This document shows positions 6,574 through 14,774 of a stretch of 19,809 bases of DNA, one piece after another. The position numbers and the translations under genes were made by a program. Within the stretch, counting starts at the first letter, position 1, and each line of letters opens with the position of its first letter. This DNA comes from Flavobacteriaceae bacterium UBA4439 (GTDB lineage: Bacteria; Bacteroidota; Bacteroidia; Flavobacteriales; Flavobacteriaceae). The stretch is from NCBI GenBank assembly GCA_002390455.1, contig DGPN01000052.1:1-19809 (forward strand), read 5' to 3'. The notes beneath the pieces were generated by a model that was given only the letters and a program-made list of their open reading frames with translations, was not told the DNA's origin and made no database searches.

Positions 6574-8808
6574 ATGATTAAAGCAAGAATGTCTATCCAT
6601 CAATCCTTTATCGTTGGGTTTATTTTTTTGGGATTCAGCCTCATAGGTTTGGCACAGGAAACCCATCCCAACATGAACGTCAAATTCACTTCATCTTCGA
6701 TCGATATTGATGGAAATGATTTGGAAGAGGTTTGGAAAACTGCTGACTCTACCTATGCGGGATGGACTCACTTTCCCAATGAATCAAACGATTTTAATAA
6801 CCCAACGCAACTCAAATTGCTTTACGACGAAAATAATATATACATCATGTGTAAAGCATTTTCCGTATCAGATGATTATGTTATTCCTTCTCTAAAATGG
6901 GATTTCAGCGGTAGGGCATCCGATAAAATAAACTTTGTATTCGACACTTTTAGCGATGGTAATATTGCCTATATGTTTGGTTCAAATATGGCCGGTGTGA
7001 AAAGTGATATTTTGGTTTCCAATGGTGGAGTGGGGCTTCCTATTAATGACCTCAACAGAACTTGGGATGCCAAATTTGATGTCGAGGGGCAAACCTTTCC
7101 TGGATACTACATCATCGAAATGAGAATTCCTCTTTCAACACTCAATTTTCCCAAAGGAGCTACCTCTTGGCGTTTCAACTTTTTTAGGTTTGATACCACC
7201 GAATTTCAAAGAACCACTTGGGCTAGAATTCCTCAAGAGTTCAAAGATTATAACTTGGCTTTTATGGGTAAAATACACTTTGAAAAACCTTTGGGTAAAT
7301 CCAATGCCAATATCTCCGTAATCCCTTTTATAAACGCTATCACAGTAAACGACTTCGAAAACGATAAGGCTTCGAGTGATATTTCTATTGGAGGAGATGT
7401 AAAAATCCCAATAGGAAACGGTCTGAATCTGGATGTAACCTACAATCCCGATTTTTCTCAAGTTGAAGTGGACGATGAAATCGTAAATCTTAGAAGATTT
7501 GAAATCAAACTCCCAGAAAAAAGACAATTTTTCTTACAAAACAGTGACCTTTTTTCGAATTTTGGTGCGGTAAGAACCATAACTCCTTTTTTTACCAGAA
7601 GAATTGGATTAGCCAGAAATGCTGAAGGCAAGCTGGTAGAAAATGACATCATAGGAGGCATTCGATTGAGTGGTAAAATAACGAATGGATTAAAAATAGG
7701 TTTGTTGAGTATGCTTACCAATGATGACCTGGCCAATGAAATACCCTCCAATTTGAATACCGTCCTTTCTCTCAATCAAAAAGTATTCAATCGCTCTGCA
7801 CTCAAGTTTTTGTTCATCAATAGACAGACCGTAAAAGATTACGATTTCGTTGACCACAACGACACATTCAACCGTCTGATCGGCTTAGAATACGATTTAA
7901 ACTCTGTTGATAATGTTTGGAATGGTAGGTTTTTCACTTACAACTCTTTCAGTCCTCTTAAGGACGAAAATGGATTTAGCGGTGGAGTAAGATTGAAAAA
8001 AGAAACTCGTCAGCAAGAAATCAGTTTTGAATACTCCTATTTGGGAGATGATTTTCGATCAGATCTGGGTATAATGAGAAGAATTGGAGTGTCAAAATTT
8101 AGCCCTTATTACGCTCACAAATTTTACCCCAAAAAAGGAAAGGTTAATTATTACAGACTGGCCTATAACCACTGGTTGTGGTTTAAATTAAATTCTTCTA
8201 CCCAGAATATTCTTGAAAATAATTCCTTGGTAAGTTTTAGAGCTATCTATACCAACCAAAGTGAATTTGAATTCAGGGTTTTCAGATCAAGCGAATATTT
8301 CCCCAATGACTTTGACCCAACTGGAATAAATAGTGAAGCACCTCTTATTGGTGGGAATACTTATCATAGCAATATCTTCGAAGTCAGTTATTCCTCCAAC
8401 AGGGCAAAGGATTTCTATTTTATAGTTGCACAGAACTATGGCAAATTCTACGACGGAAAGAAATATTCATTTGAAAACAGTTTTTTCTTCAGGATACAAC
8501 CCAAACTACTGGCCAGCATAAAATTAAATTATGATGACATCAAATTAAATCACCTGAAAAAAACTGCAAAACTTTGGCTGGTGGGTCCAAAATTTGATTT
8601 TTCATTTACCAAAAAACTCTATTGGGCCACATTGGTCCAATTCAACTCACAATCCGAAAATCTCGGTGTCAACTCAAGGCTTCAATGGAGATTCAACGGA
8701 CTCTCCAACCTCTTTCTCGTTTACAATGACAATTATTTGGTCAGAGAAACCAGCCCCTTATCCCCTCGAATGAGAAGTCTAAATCTCAAGATAACCTATT
8801 GGTTTTGA
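6574..8808 (+). CDS. DUF5916 outer-membrane beta-barrel protein with CBM9-like N-terminus
   Basis: A 744-residue exported protein. A signal peptide runs to about residue 28 (LIGLAQE); the ATG at 6589 (M6) is an equally good start. Residues about 35-240 resemble the family-9 carbohydrate-binding fold (IDIDGNDLEEVWKTA at 43-57), and the rest is the DUF5916 barrel, marked by YNPDFSQVEVDDE and by the family motif LPEKRQFFLQNSDLF. The C-terminus LKITYWF ends in an aromatic residue as outer-membrane barrels do. The family is common in Bacteroidota, often beside hydrolases and transport genes, and its function is not established. Binding or import of a glycan or other ligand is a guess from the CBM9-like part. 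The sulfotransferase lies upstream, but the 108-base gap argues against a tight operon. Confidence 0.88.
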   Translation: MIKARMSIHQSFIVGFIFLGFSLIGLAQETHPNMNVKFTSSSIDIDGNDLEEVWKTADSTYAGWTHFPNESNDFNNPTQLKLLYDENNIYIMCKAFSVSDDYVIPSLKWDFSGRASDKINFVFDTFSDGNIAYMFGSNMAGVKSDILVSNGGVGLPINDLNRTWDAKFDVEGQTFPGYYIIEMRIPLSTLNFPKGATSWRFNFFRFDTTEFQRTTWARIPQEFKDYNLAFMGKIHFEKPLGKSNANISVIPFINAITVNDFENDKASSDISIGGDVKIPIGNGLNLDVTYNPDFSQVEVDDEIVNLRRFEIKLPEKRQFFLQNSDLFSNFGAVRTITPFFTRRIGLARNAEGKLVENDIIGGIRLSGKITNGLKIGLLSMLTNDDLANEIPSNLNTVLSLNQKVFNRSALKFLFINRQTVKDYDFVDHNDTFNRLIGLEYDLNSVDNVWNGRFFTYNSFSPLKDENGFSGGVRLKKETRQQEISFEYSYLGDDFRSDLGIMRRIGVSKFSPYYAHKFYPKKGKVNYYRLAYNHWLWFKLNSSTQNILENNSLVSFRAIYTNQSEFEFRVFRSSEYFPNDFDPTGINSEAPLIGGNTYHSNIFEVSYSSNRAKDFYFIVAQNYGKFYDGKKYSFENSFFFRIQPKLLASIKLNYDDIKLNHLKKTAKLWLVGPKFDFSFTKKLYWATLVQFNSQSENLGVNSRLQWRFNGLSNLFLVYNDNYLVRETSPLSPRMRSLNLKITYWF

Positions 8809-8848
8809 GTCTGAGTACTTTGGATTCGGTCACTCCTCCCCCACATTG

Positions 8849-9277
8849 CTATGGTTTAAAAAAGTCCTCCTCTTCAATGACCATAAAGTTACCCTCCATA
8901 GATGCATCGAAAAAAAAGGTAAACGTATGACGCTCTCCAAAATTAATCACTGTTTTTTGAAGATCTTCAAAGTAGAACGTCTTTGATTTATACTGTAAAA
9001 AAATTCTAGAAATGGGCAATTTGGTAAACAAATACTCTTCATTGTTACGGATATAAACATGGTTAAGATATTTTTTGTACTGATCTCTTACACAGACAAT
9101 AATATCGTGATCTACAGTATTTTTAACCAGTAAAAAAGTGTTTGAAGTGGGAAAGACAACATCGGGAGGAAAACGATCTGCAAAGGTTTTGTCTCCAGTT
9201 TTACCTCTTTGTGCTTCAATGGAAAGCGGGAAGGACAATAAAAATGCCAAAAAAATATTTTTTAAATAAAAATTCAT
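8849..9277 (-). CDS. Small secreted protein of unknown function
   Basis: A 142-residue protein I do not recognise. A signal peptide (FLAFLLSFPLSIEAQ) would be cut after about residue 23, leaving some 119 residues rich in aromatic and beta-forming residues, with NTFLLVKNTVDHDIIV (46-61) followed by several short strands and an acidic end (EEEDFF). The beta-strand pattern and length suggest a small sandwich domain, possibly like small secreted Flavobacteriia DUF families. It converges on the DUF5916 gene 40 bases away and lies 77 bases downstream of the alpha/beta hydrolase on the same strand, so readthrough from that gene is possible. The signal peptide is the main reason to treat it as real. 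Confidence 0.75.
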   Translation of the reverse strand: MNFYLKNIFLAFLLSFPLSIEAQRGKTGDKTFADRFPPDVVFPTSNTFLLVKNTVDHDIIVCVRDQYKKYLNHVYIRNNEEYLFTKLPISRIFLQYKSKTFYFEDLQKTVINFGERHTFTFFFDASMEGNFMVIEEEDFFKP

Positions 9278-9354
9278 CTTGAGAAAGTTATACCATTAAA
9301 GTTAATGATTTATTAAGAAATGATAGAGAGTCTTGACCAAAAAAATACACGCTA

Positions 9355-10215
9355 TTAAGACTTCAAAAAACTGACGATTTTGTCAATCACACTCTCCGTT
9401 CTTAAAATCCTGCGGTGTCCCAGACCCTTAGTAACAATCAATTCCCCGTTCTTGAGATTTTTATCAATGTTGATGGAATTGTAAAGCTCTACCTCCCTAT
9501 CATTTTCATCATGGATAACTAATGTCTTGGCATTAATGGATTGGGCTGAGATAGAACTAGAAAACTCAGAAACATCTATGTTCGTTTTTCGGAAAAAGTA
9601 ATTGTACATCAAACTTTGTGCTTTTTTTTCCAACCCAATCAACTCAAAATATTTTTCAAACAAATCCATGGACCGATCAAAGGGACTGATTAATATAAAT
9701 TTTTTGATTTCTGGACGATGGGCACAAACATAAGCACTTGCAAATCCACCTCCAGAGTGCCCCAAAATCGCATCAAAAGGCCCCCAACGATTCAACAATG
9801 CTTCTAGGCAAAGAGTGAATTCAGGAAGATTGGTTATTAGGCCACGAGATTTACCATGGGCGGGAGCATCAAAAGCATAAACATCACAATTCAAACCTAT
9901 TAATGCCTCTATGATTTTATAGAAATTGGTCGCTCTCCCACTCCATCCGTGCACAAGCATTACTTTGGTCCCCCTACCCTTCCAATGATAACAACAAATA
10001 GTTCTTCCTAGACTTTTGATGTTGAAAGATGATTTTTGAGCCTTTGATAAAACTGGAATTTCTCGCTCCTGAAGTTTGTACCTGAAAGGTTTGGAAAAGA
10101 AAAAAGCAGCCAAACGCATACTAAGGTAAGGGTGAATAAATTCTAAAATCCTCAATGAGTAAATAAAAGCAGAAGGAAGAACGATCCCTTGGTTGTCATT
10201 TCTTCGTTTATCCAT
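9355..10215 (-). CDS. Alpha/beta hydrolase
   Basis: A 286-residue serine hydrolase with a complete catalytic triad. LVHGWSG (87-93) is the oxyanion-hole turn, GHSGGG (152-157) is the nucleophile elbow with S154, HDENDREV (235-242) supplies the acid (D239 most likely) and KGLGHRR (263-269) the base H267. A stretch of about 50 residues before the core is moderately hydrophobic (LRILEFIHPYLSMRLAAFFF) and may sit at the membrane, but there is no clear signal peptide. Substrate is unknown; the sequence fits general esterases or lipases better than a named family. It is divergent from the downstream lipoprotein gene across a 208-base region. Confidence 0.88.
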   Translation of the reverse strand: MDKRRNDNQGIVLPSAFIYSLRILEFIHPYLSMRLAAFFFSKPFRYKLQEREIPVLSKAQKSSFNIKSLGRTICCYHWKGRGTKVMLVHGWSGRATNFYKIIEALIGLNCDVYAFDAPAHGKSRGLITNLPEFTLCLEALLNRWGPFDAILGHSGGGFASAYVCAHRPEIKKFILISPFDRSMDLFEKYFELIGLEKKAQSLMYNYFFRKTNIDVSEFSSSISAQSINAKTLVIHDENDREVELYNSINIDKNLKNGELIVTKGLGHRRILRTESVIDKIVSFLKS

Positions 10216-10358
10216 TTCAAAAAATTCTCATTATAAACAGCTTTAAAAAAAAAATATCAGATTATAAATGTAAGAATCAAATATCTATTGACTTAGAGTA
10301 TTTTAAAAGGTTTATTATGAATAATATAAATTAAGGATGTCAAACATTGATTAAAGTC

Positions 10359-10392
10359 TTATGGTTTATCTGGTTACAAAAAAAAACCATAA
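10359..10392. repeat. 9-bp inverted repeat upstream of the SnoaL-like lipoprotein
   Basis: TTATGGTTT (10359-10367) and AAACCATAA (10384-10392) are exact reverse complements with a 16-base A-rich spacer, ending 31 bases before the ATG at 10424. It may be a leader hairpin or an operator in the divergent promoter region. The spacer holds a second TGGTT. Confidence 0.4.
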
Positions 10393-10423
10393 ATTAACGT
10401 CATTATTAACAGATACTATTTTT

Positions 10424-10933
10424 ATGAAACTTTTTAAAATTACAACTCTTATCCTGATCAGTACATTACTCTTCTCTTGCCAGCCAGCAGTGGAGTCAGC
10501 ACCAGAAATAGATTTGACAACTTACAACCTCAATTTGGCTACTGCCCAAAAACTCATCGCCACTTATTCCAACGAAGACATAGAGGGTCAAAAACCACTA
10601 TTGTGCCCAGGAGTAACTCATTATTCGCCTTTTTATGGGAGTGAACCCTCAAAACTGGAAGGTTTTTTGGCATCCAGTAAAGCGTGGATGGACAATTTTG
10701 ATGAAATAACTTATTCCGAAGCAAAATGGTTTCCTGGAACAGATCAATCTGGAAAGGTTGACGGTTCTGTGATGACTATGGGAAAATGGACTTCTAAAAA
10801 TACTGCTACAGGAAATGTTATCACGATTAATGCCTTTCATACTTTTGTATTCAATGAAAAAAATCAAATTCACGAGGCAAGAGACTTTTTCGATGCCTCT
10901 GGGGTGATGGCAGCGGCCATGAAAGTTGAATAA
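10424..10933 (+). CDS. SnoaL/NTF2-like lipoprotein
   Basis: A 169-residue lipoprotein. I chose the ATG at 10424 over the in-frame one at 10361 because it begins a clean lipoprotein signal (MKLFKITT..., lipobox LFSC, C19), while the 21 extra residues are hydrophilic and overlap an inverted repeat. The mature part (about 35-165) has the look of the SnoaL-like/nuclear transport factor 2 fold: a helix with ATAQKLIATY, then strands and the pattern FHTFVFNEKNQIHEARDFFD near the end. Such domains bind small hydrophobic ligands or act as isomerases or cyclases; no activity can be named. It is a single gene closed by a strong terminator. Confidence 0.82.
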   Translation: MKLFKITTLILISTLLFSCQPAVESAPEIDLTTYNLNLATAQKLIATYSNEDIEGQKPLLCPGVTHYSPFYGSEPSKLEGFLASSKAWMDNFDEITYSEAKWFPGTDQSGKVDGSVMTMGKWTSKNTATGNVITINAFHTFVFNEKNQIHEARDFFDASGVMAAAMKVE

Positions 10934-10947
10934 TAATATTTTATCCC

Positions 10948-10985
10948 AAAAAAAAGCTCTTCTGAAGAAGAAGAGCTTTTTTTTT
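10948..10985 (+). terminator. Strong intrinsic terminator after the SnoaL-like lipoprotein gene
   Basis: A perfect 9-bp stem AGCTCTTCT/AGAAGAGCT (10955-10963 with 10969-10977), loop of five bases, flanked by an A run before and a nine-base T run (10977-10985) after. The A run means it could also stop transcripts from the other strand, though no minus-strand gene ends there. Confidence 0.9.
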
Positions 10986-11147
10986 ACGATTTCATTTATG
11001 TATTCTTCAGTAGGGTAATAAGGGGTTAAAAATTTTTTATTCCTTGAAATAGACCATAATCATTTCTCCACTTGGAAAGATGGAACATAATTTTTAAATT
11101 TATATTGAAAATACAGCCAAGTCGTTAAAAACTTTTAAAGTAAGTTC

Positions 11148-14100
11148 ATGATGAAAAGAAGTGTGGTAATTGCGATTGCTTTTACTATTGTGTTGTTTGG
11201 ACTACTTATAATCCCTCTCGATGGTGATATAGACAATACTTTTGTCTTTTTCCTTGGAAGATTTCACCCTATCATTCTCCATTTACCCATTGGGGGTCTG
11301 ATGGTGCTTCTGTTGATGGAAATCATCAACAGGTTTCGTCCAGAAATGAATTTAGACGCTGCTTGTAATATTTTACTATGGTTTTCGGTAATCAGTATTT
11401 TACCTACTATTTCACTGGGTTTTCTTTTGGCTTCAAGTGGAAGTTATGAAGATGAATTGTTGAACTTTCACAAGTGGCTGGGTTGGTTTACGGCTTTGAT
11501 ATGTATTTGGTTGGTAGTTTTTCGTCAAAAAAAATCGAATAAGTCCACCGGATTATCTCGCTTATATTATTTCTTTTTATCCATCAATGTAGTTTTGTTA
11601 TCATTGGCTGGTCATTATGGAGGCTATCTAACGCACGGAGAAGACTATTTGACCAAGTATATGCCTTCGGCCATGAAAACCTTCTTGAGGATTGATAATA
11701 TGGATGATGAGTATTTGGTCATCAACACTGTAATGGATTCTTCTTCTAAAGAAGCTTTATATTATAAAAACAACATCAGACCCATCGTGGAGACCTATTG
11801 CTTTGAATGTCATGGTACAGAGAAACAAAAGGGAGATATGCGATTGGATACTTTACATTGGAACATGATGAATGGTCGTGATGCCGAGAGATGGCACGCT
11901 GCTCTAAATGTTATCAATTTGGGGGAAATGCCCCCGAAAAAAAAGCCTCAATTGAAGGACGAAGAGCGTCAAAAGTTGGTCAGCTGGTTGTCTGACAATT
12001 TAAAAAAAGCTGCTGTAGCCAAGCGAAAGGATAACAACAGTGTAATGCGAAGGTTAACCAAAGTCCAATACACCAAAAGTTTGAATGAATTGCTGGGGGT
12101 ATCGGTCAATTTTGGAGATGTTTTACCCAGCGATGGAAAATCAAAAATGGGATTCAGTAACAACGGGAATATACTTCAAACTTCTTCCCTTCACATAGAT
12201 TACTATCAAAAAATAGCGAGAGAGGCGCTGGATAAAGCCATTGTTTTTGGATCAAAACCCCAATCAAAAAGATATAAAGTTACACTGGGAAAAAATATAA
12301 GTTGTGGAAATTCAGGTGCCGAATTTGGTGGCTATCAAACAGCTCCTGTCAACAACGAAGATCTGGTAGTGGAAATCTTAGATAATCAAGGAAATACTCT
12401 TGGTAGCACTAGCGAGTCAGAACAGGATCCATTCAAACAAATCAAAAATAAAATTGGCATTGGCATGAGAGGTTCTGCCAGTAATCGTTACAATATTGTT
12501 AATGAAGGTATGGTGTTAAATTCGGCTCTACCTGCCAAAGAGGTTACTCCAAAGTCGTGGCAAGGCCCCTCCCCCAATTTGAAATTGTTAATCAAAGAAG
12601 ATTTTCCAAGGACAGGTGATTTTGCTTTTAGAGTAGAGGCCTCAAAAGGCTTTCACTCTGCGGCCATTGAGCGCTTAATTGATTTGAGAAATGATCAACC
12701 AGCAACTTTATCTTCAAAAACTATAAATATAGTAGCTAAGGATCTTCAATACAGCAACGATTTTGTTTTAAAAAACAAGCATTGGTTGATGCCCAAAGAT
12801 GTGGCCAAATATGTTCAAACTAAATTCACCTATCACATTCCTAAATCCGGTATTTATCAGATTGATTTGATTCACCCTTATGTGTCTGATGATGCGATGC
12901 CTTCTTACAGAATGAGTCTTTTGGGTCGGAAAAAAGAGGGTGTCATTGGGAAGCGCATCAATATGGATGTGACCTTGAAGAAGGAAAAAGAAATCACCAC
13001 GCCCGTAACATTGGTCTATCTGTCAGAGGGAGAACATCAAGGTTTCATTGGGGGGAAATTCTTTGTTGGGTTTAGCCATATTGCTATCACTCCATTGCCA
13101 GAAGATGATCCATTGCCCAAAACACTTGAGGAAGAGGCGCTCAAAGATAATTCTACTTATACCGATATCAATCCTTCCATCCAAGTATTTGCAGGTTCTC
13201 GAACAGATGACGGAATGGATTATAAGACTTTTTCAGAACCAAAATATGTCACCGCATCGCTTGGACAAGTTCAGACTTTTGAATTTACTGGCAGATTAGA
13301 AAACCTACCCATTCCCTTGGGCAGCGATGATGTCAGTGGAGATTTGGCCAATATCTTTACGGTTGGGCTTTGGAACAATCACTTGGTCAAAGAAAGCAGC
13401 CTTAAAGGGCCACCATTGCTTATTAAATCGGTGGAATTTGAGGCGCCTTACTATCCAAATTGGCCTCCAAAAAGTCATACCAATATCTTTTTCAACTCTC
13501 CTAATAAAACAGATGCTGAAACCTATGCTAAGGAAGTTATCAGTCAATTTATGCAGCGTGCTTTTAGAAGACCAGTTGATTCCGTCGAATTGAACCGCTA
13601 CCTGAGTTTTTGGAAAAATATCAAAAACGACTTTGACCGTTTTGAGGATGGGGTCAAGGAAGTCTTAATTGCTGTGTTGTGTTCTCCCAATTTCATCTAT
13701 CTGTATGAACCCGAAATTCCCGAGTTGAAGGAAACAGAGGATCAATTTTATTTGGCGTCACAACTTTCCTACTTTCTTTGGAACTCCCCTCCAGATCAAA
13801 CACTTACTGATTTGGCAGAATCAGGAGATTTACACGGTGAATTGTCTGAGCAAATAGATCGTATGATCGATAGTCCAAAAATTTCTGAACTGGTCAATTC
13901 ATTTACCTACGAATGGTTGCGTTTGGATCGACACAAAAGTATGGATGTTGATGTTGAAGCATACGAAGATTTTACGCGGTTTGTAAAAGAGGATATGTTT
14001 AAAGAAACTTACCACTTCGTCCAATATGTTCTGAAAAACAATTTGAGTATTATGAATTTTATTGATTCAGATTTTGCTATGCTCAATCAAAATCTTGCCG

Positions 14101-14774
14101 AGTTCTATGGCATTGAAGGTGTAAAAGGAAATGAATTTCGACCAGTATCCCTCCCAGAAAATCAAAAGAGAGGGGGCTTACTTTCCCAAGGTTCTTTTTT
14201 GAGTGGACACTCCGATGGGGTTCAAGCACATCCCATCAAAAGAGCGGTATGGTTAAAAGAAAAAATTTTGGGAGACCATCCACCCCCACCTCCGCCCAAT
14301 GTCCCTGAATTGGATCCCGAAACACCAGGTTTTGAGAATCTAACCCTCAAAGAACAGTTATTCTTACACAGAAATAAAGTTTCATGTATGCATTGTCATC
14401 GTAAAATCGATCCTTTTGGTGTAGTTTTTGAAAATTACGATGCCGTTGGACGGTTTCGATTAACTGCAAAAGACAAGCCCATTGATGTTAAATCAATTTT
14501 ACCCGACGGAACAGAAGTGGTTGGTATTCAAGGAATTAAAGAGTATATTTTAGCGTTAAAAAAAGAAAATTTCACAAAATCATTGGTCGAAAATCTCTTC
14601 GCTTACGCCCTTGGACGTGATATTGGTTTTGCAGATGAGGAAGAAATTAATAATATTGTAGAAGAAGTCATTGATGATGATTATCGATTTAAAACTGTAA
14701 TTGAACAAATCGTCTTGAGCCCTTCCTTTTATAAAAAAGAACAAAGTTGGTTTAATAAAATAGCTGGAAAATGA
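11148..14774 (+). CDS. Membrane-anchored di-heme cytochrome c protein with DUF1587/1595/1592/1588/1585 domains
   Basis: A 1208-residue protein of the planctomycete-type cytochrome family. Five hydrophobic helices (about 5-22, 40-60, 72-95, 110-125, 139-157) form a DUF2231-like membrane module carrying H40, H45, H108, H156 and H163. A first c-heme site CFECH (C218, C221, H222) lies in a PSCyt1-type domain. DUF1587 (about 300-365) follows, then a beta-rich middle of about 400 residues, DUF1595 (793-824), DUF1592 (828-955), DUF1588 (1007-1110) with HPPPPPPNVPEL and a second heme site CMHCH (C1080, C1083, H1084), and DUF1585 (1142-1205). The soluble part should face the periplasm. Its stop overlaps the start of the DUF1552 gene by 4 bases, so the two are made together. 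The biochemical role is unknown; electron transfer for an extracellular oxidation is the common inference. Confidence 0.9.
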   Translation: MMKRSVVIAIAFTIVLFGLLIIPLDGDIDNTFVFFLGRFHPIILHLPIGGLMVLLLMEIINRFRPEMNLDAACNILLWFSVISILPTISLGFLLASSGSYEDELLNFHKWLGWFTALICIWLVVFRQKKSNKSTGLSRLYYFFLSINVVLLSLAGHYGGYLTHGEDYLTKYMPSAMKTFLRIDNMDDEYLVINTVMDSSSKEALYYKNNIRPIVETYCFECHGTEKQKGDMRLDTLHWNMMNGRDAERWHAALNVINLGEMPPKKKPQLKDEERQKLVSWLSDNLKKAAVAKRKDNNSVMRRLTKVQYTKSLNELLGVSVNFGDVLPSDGKSKMGFSNNGNILQTSSLHIDYYQKIAREALDKAIVFGSKPQSKRYKVTLGKNISCGNSGAEFGGYQTAPVNNEDLVVEILDNQGNTLGSTSESEQDPFKQIKNKIGIGMRGSASNRYNIVNEGMVLNSALPAKEVTPKSWQGPSPNLKLLIKEDFPRTGDFAFRVEASKGFHSAAIERLIDLRNDQPATLSSKTINIVAKDLQYSNDFVLKNKHWLMPKDVAKYVQTKFTYHIPKSGIYQIDLIHPYVSDDAMPSYRMSLLGRKKEGVIGKRINMDVTLKKEKEITTPVTLVYLSEGEHQGFIGGKFFVGFSHIAITPLPEDDPLPKTLEEEALKDNSTYTDINPSIQVFAGSRTDDGMDYKTFSEPKYVTASLGQVQTFEFTGRLENLPIPLGSDDVSGDLANIFTVGLWNNHLVKESSLKGPPLLIKSVEFEAPYYPNWPPKSHTNIFFNSPNKTDAETYAKEVISQFMQRAFRRPVDSVELNRYLSFWKNIKNDFDRFEDGVKEVLIAVLCSPNFIYLYEPEIPELKETEDQFYLASQLSYFLWNSPPDQTLTDLAESGDLHGELSEQIDRMIDSPKISELVNSFTYEWLRLDRHKSMDVDVEAYEDFTRFVKEDMFKETYHFVQYVLKNNLSIMNFIDSDFAMLNQNLAEFYGIEGVKGNEFRPVSLPENQKRGGLLSQGSFLSGHSDGVQAHPIKRAVWLKEKILGDHPPPPPPNVPELDPETPGFENLTLKEQLFLHRNKVSCMHCHRKIDPFGVVFENYDAVGRFRLTAKDKPIDVKSILPDGTEVVGIQGIKEYILALKKENFTKSLVENLFAYALGRDIGFADEEEINNIVEEVIDDDYRFKTVIEQIVLSPSFYKKEQSWFNKIAGK

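Noticed and set aside
7135..7775. Two overlapping minus-strand frames of 130 and 105 residues
   Set aside because: Antisense shadows of the DUF5916 gene with no recognisable features.
10361..10423. Upstream start for the SnoaL-like lipoprotein
   Set aside because: It would put 21 hydrophilic residues before a textbook lipoprotein signal and overlaps an inverted repeat; the ATG at 10424 is better.
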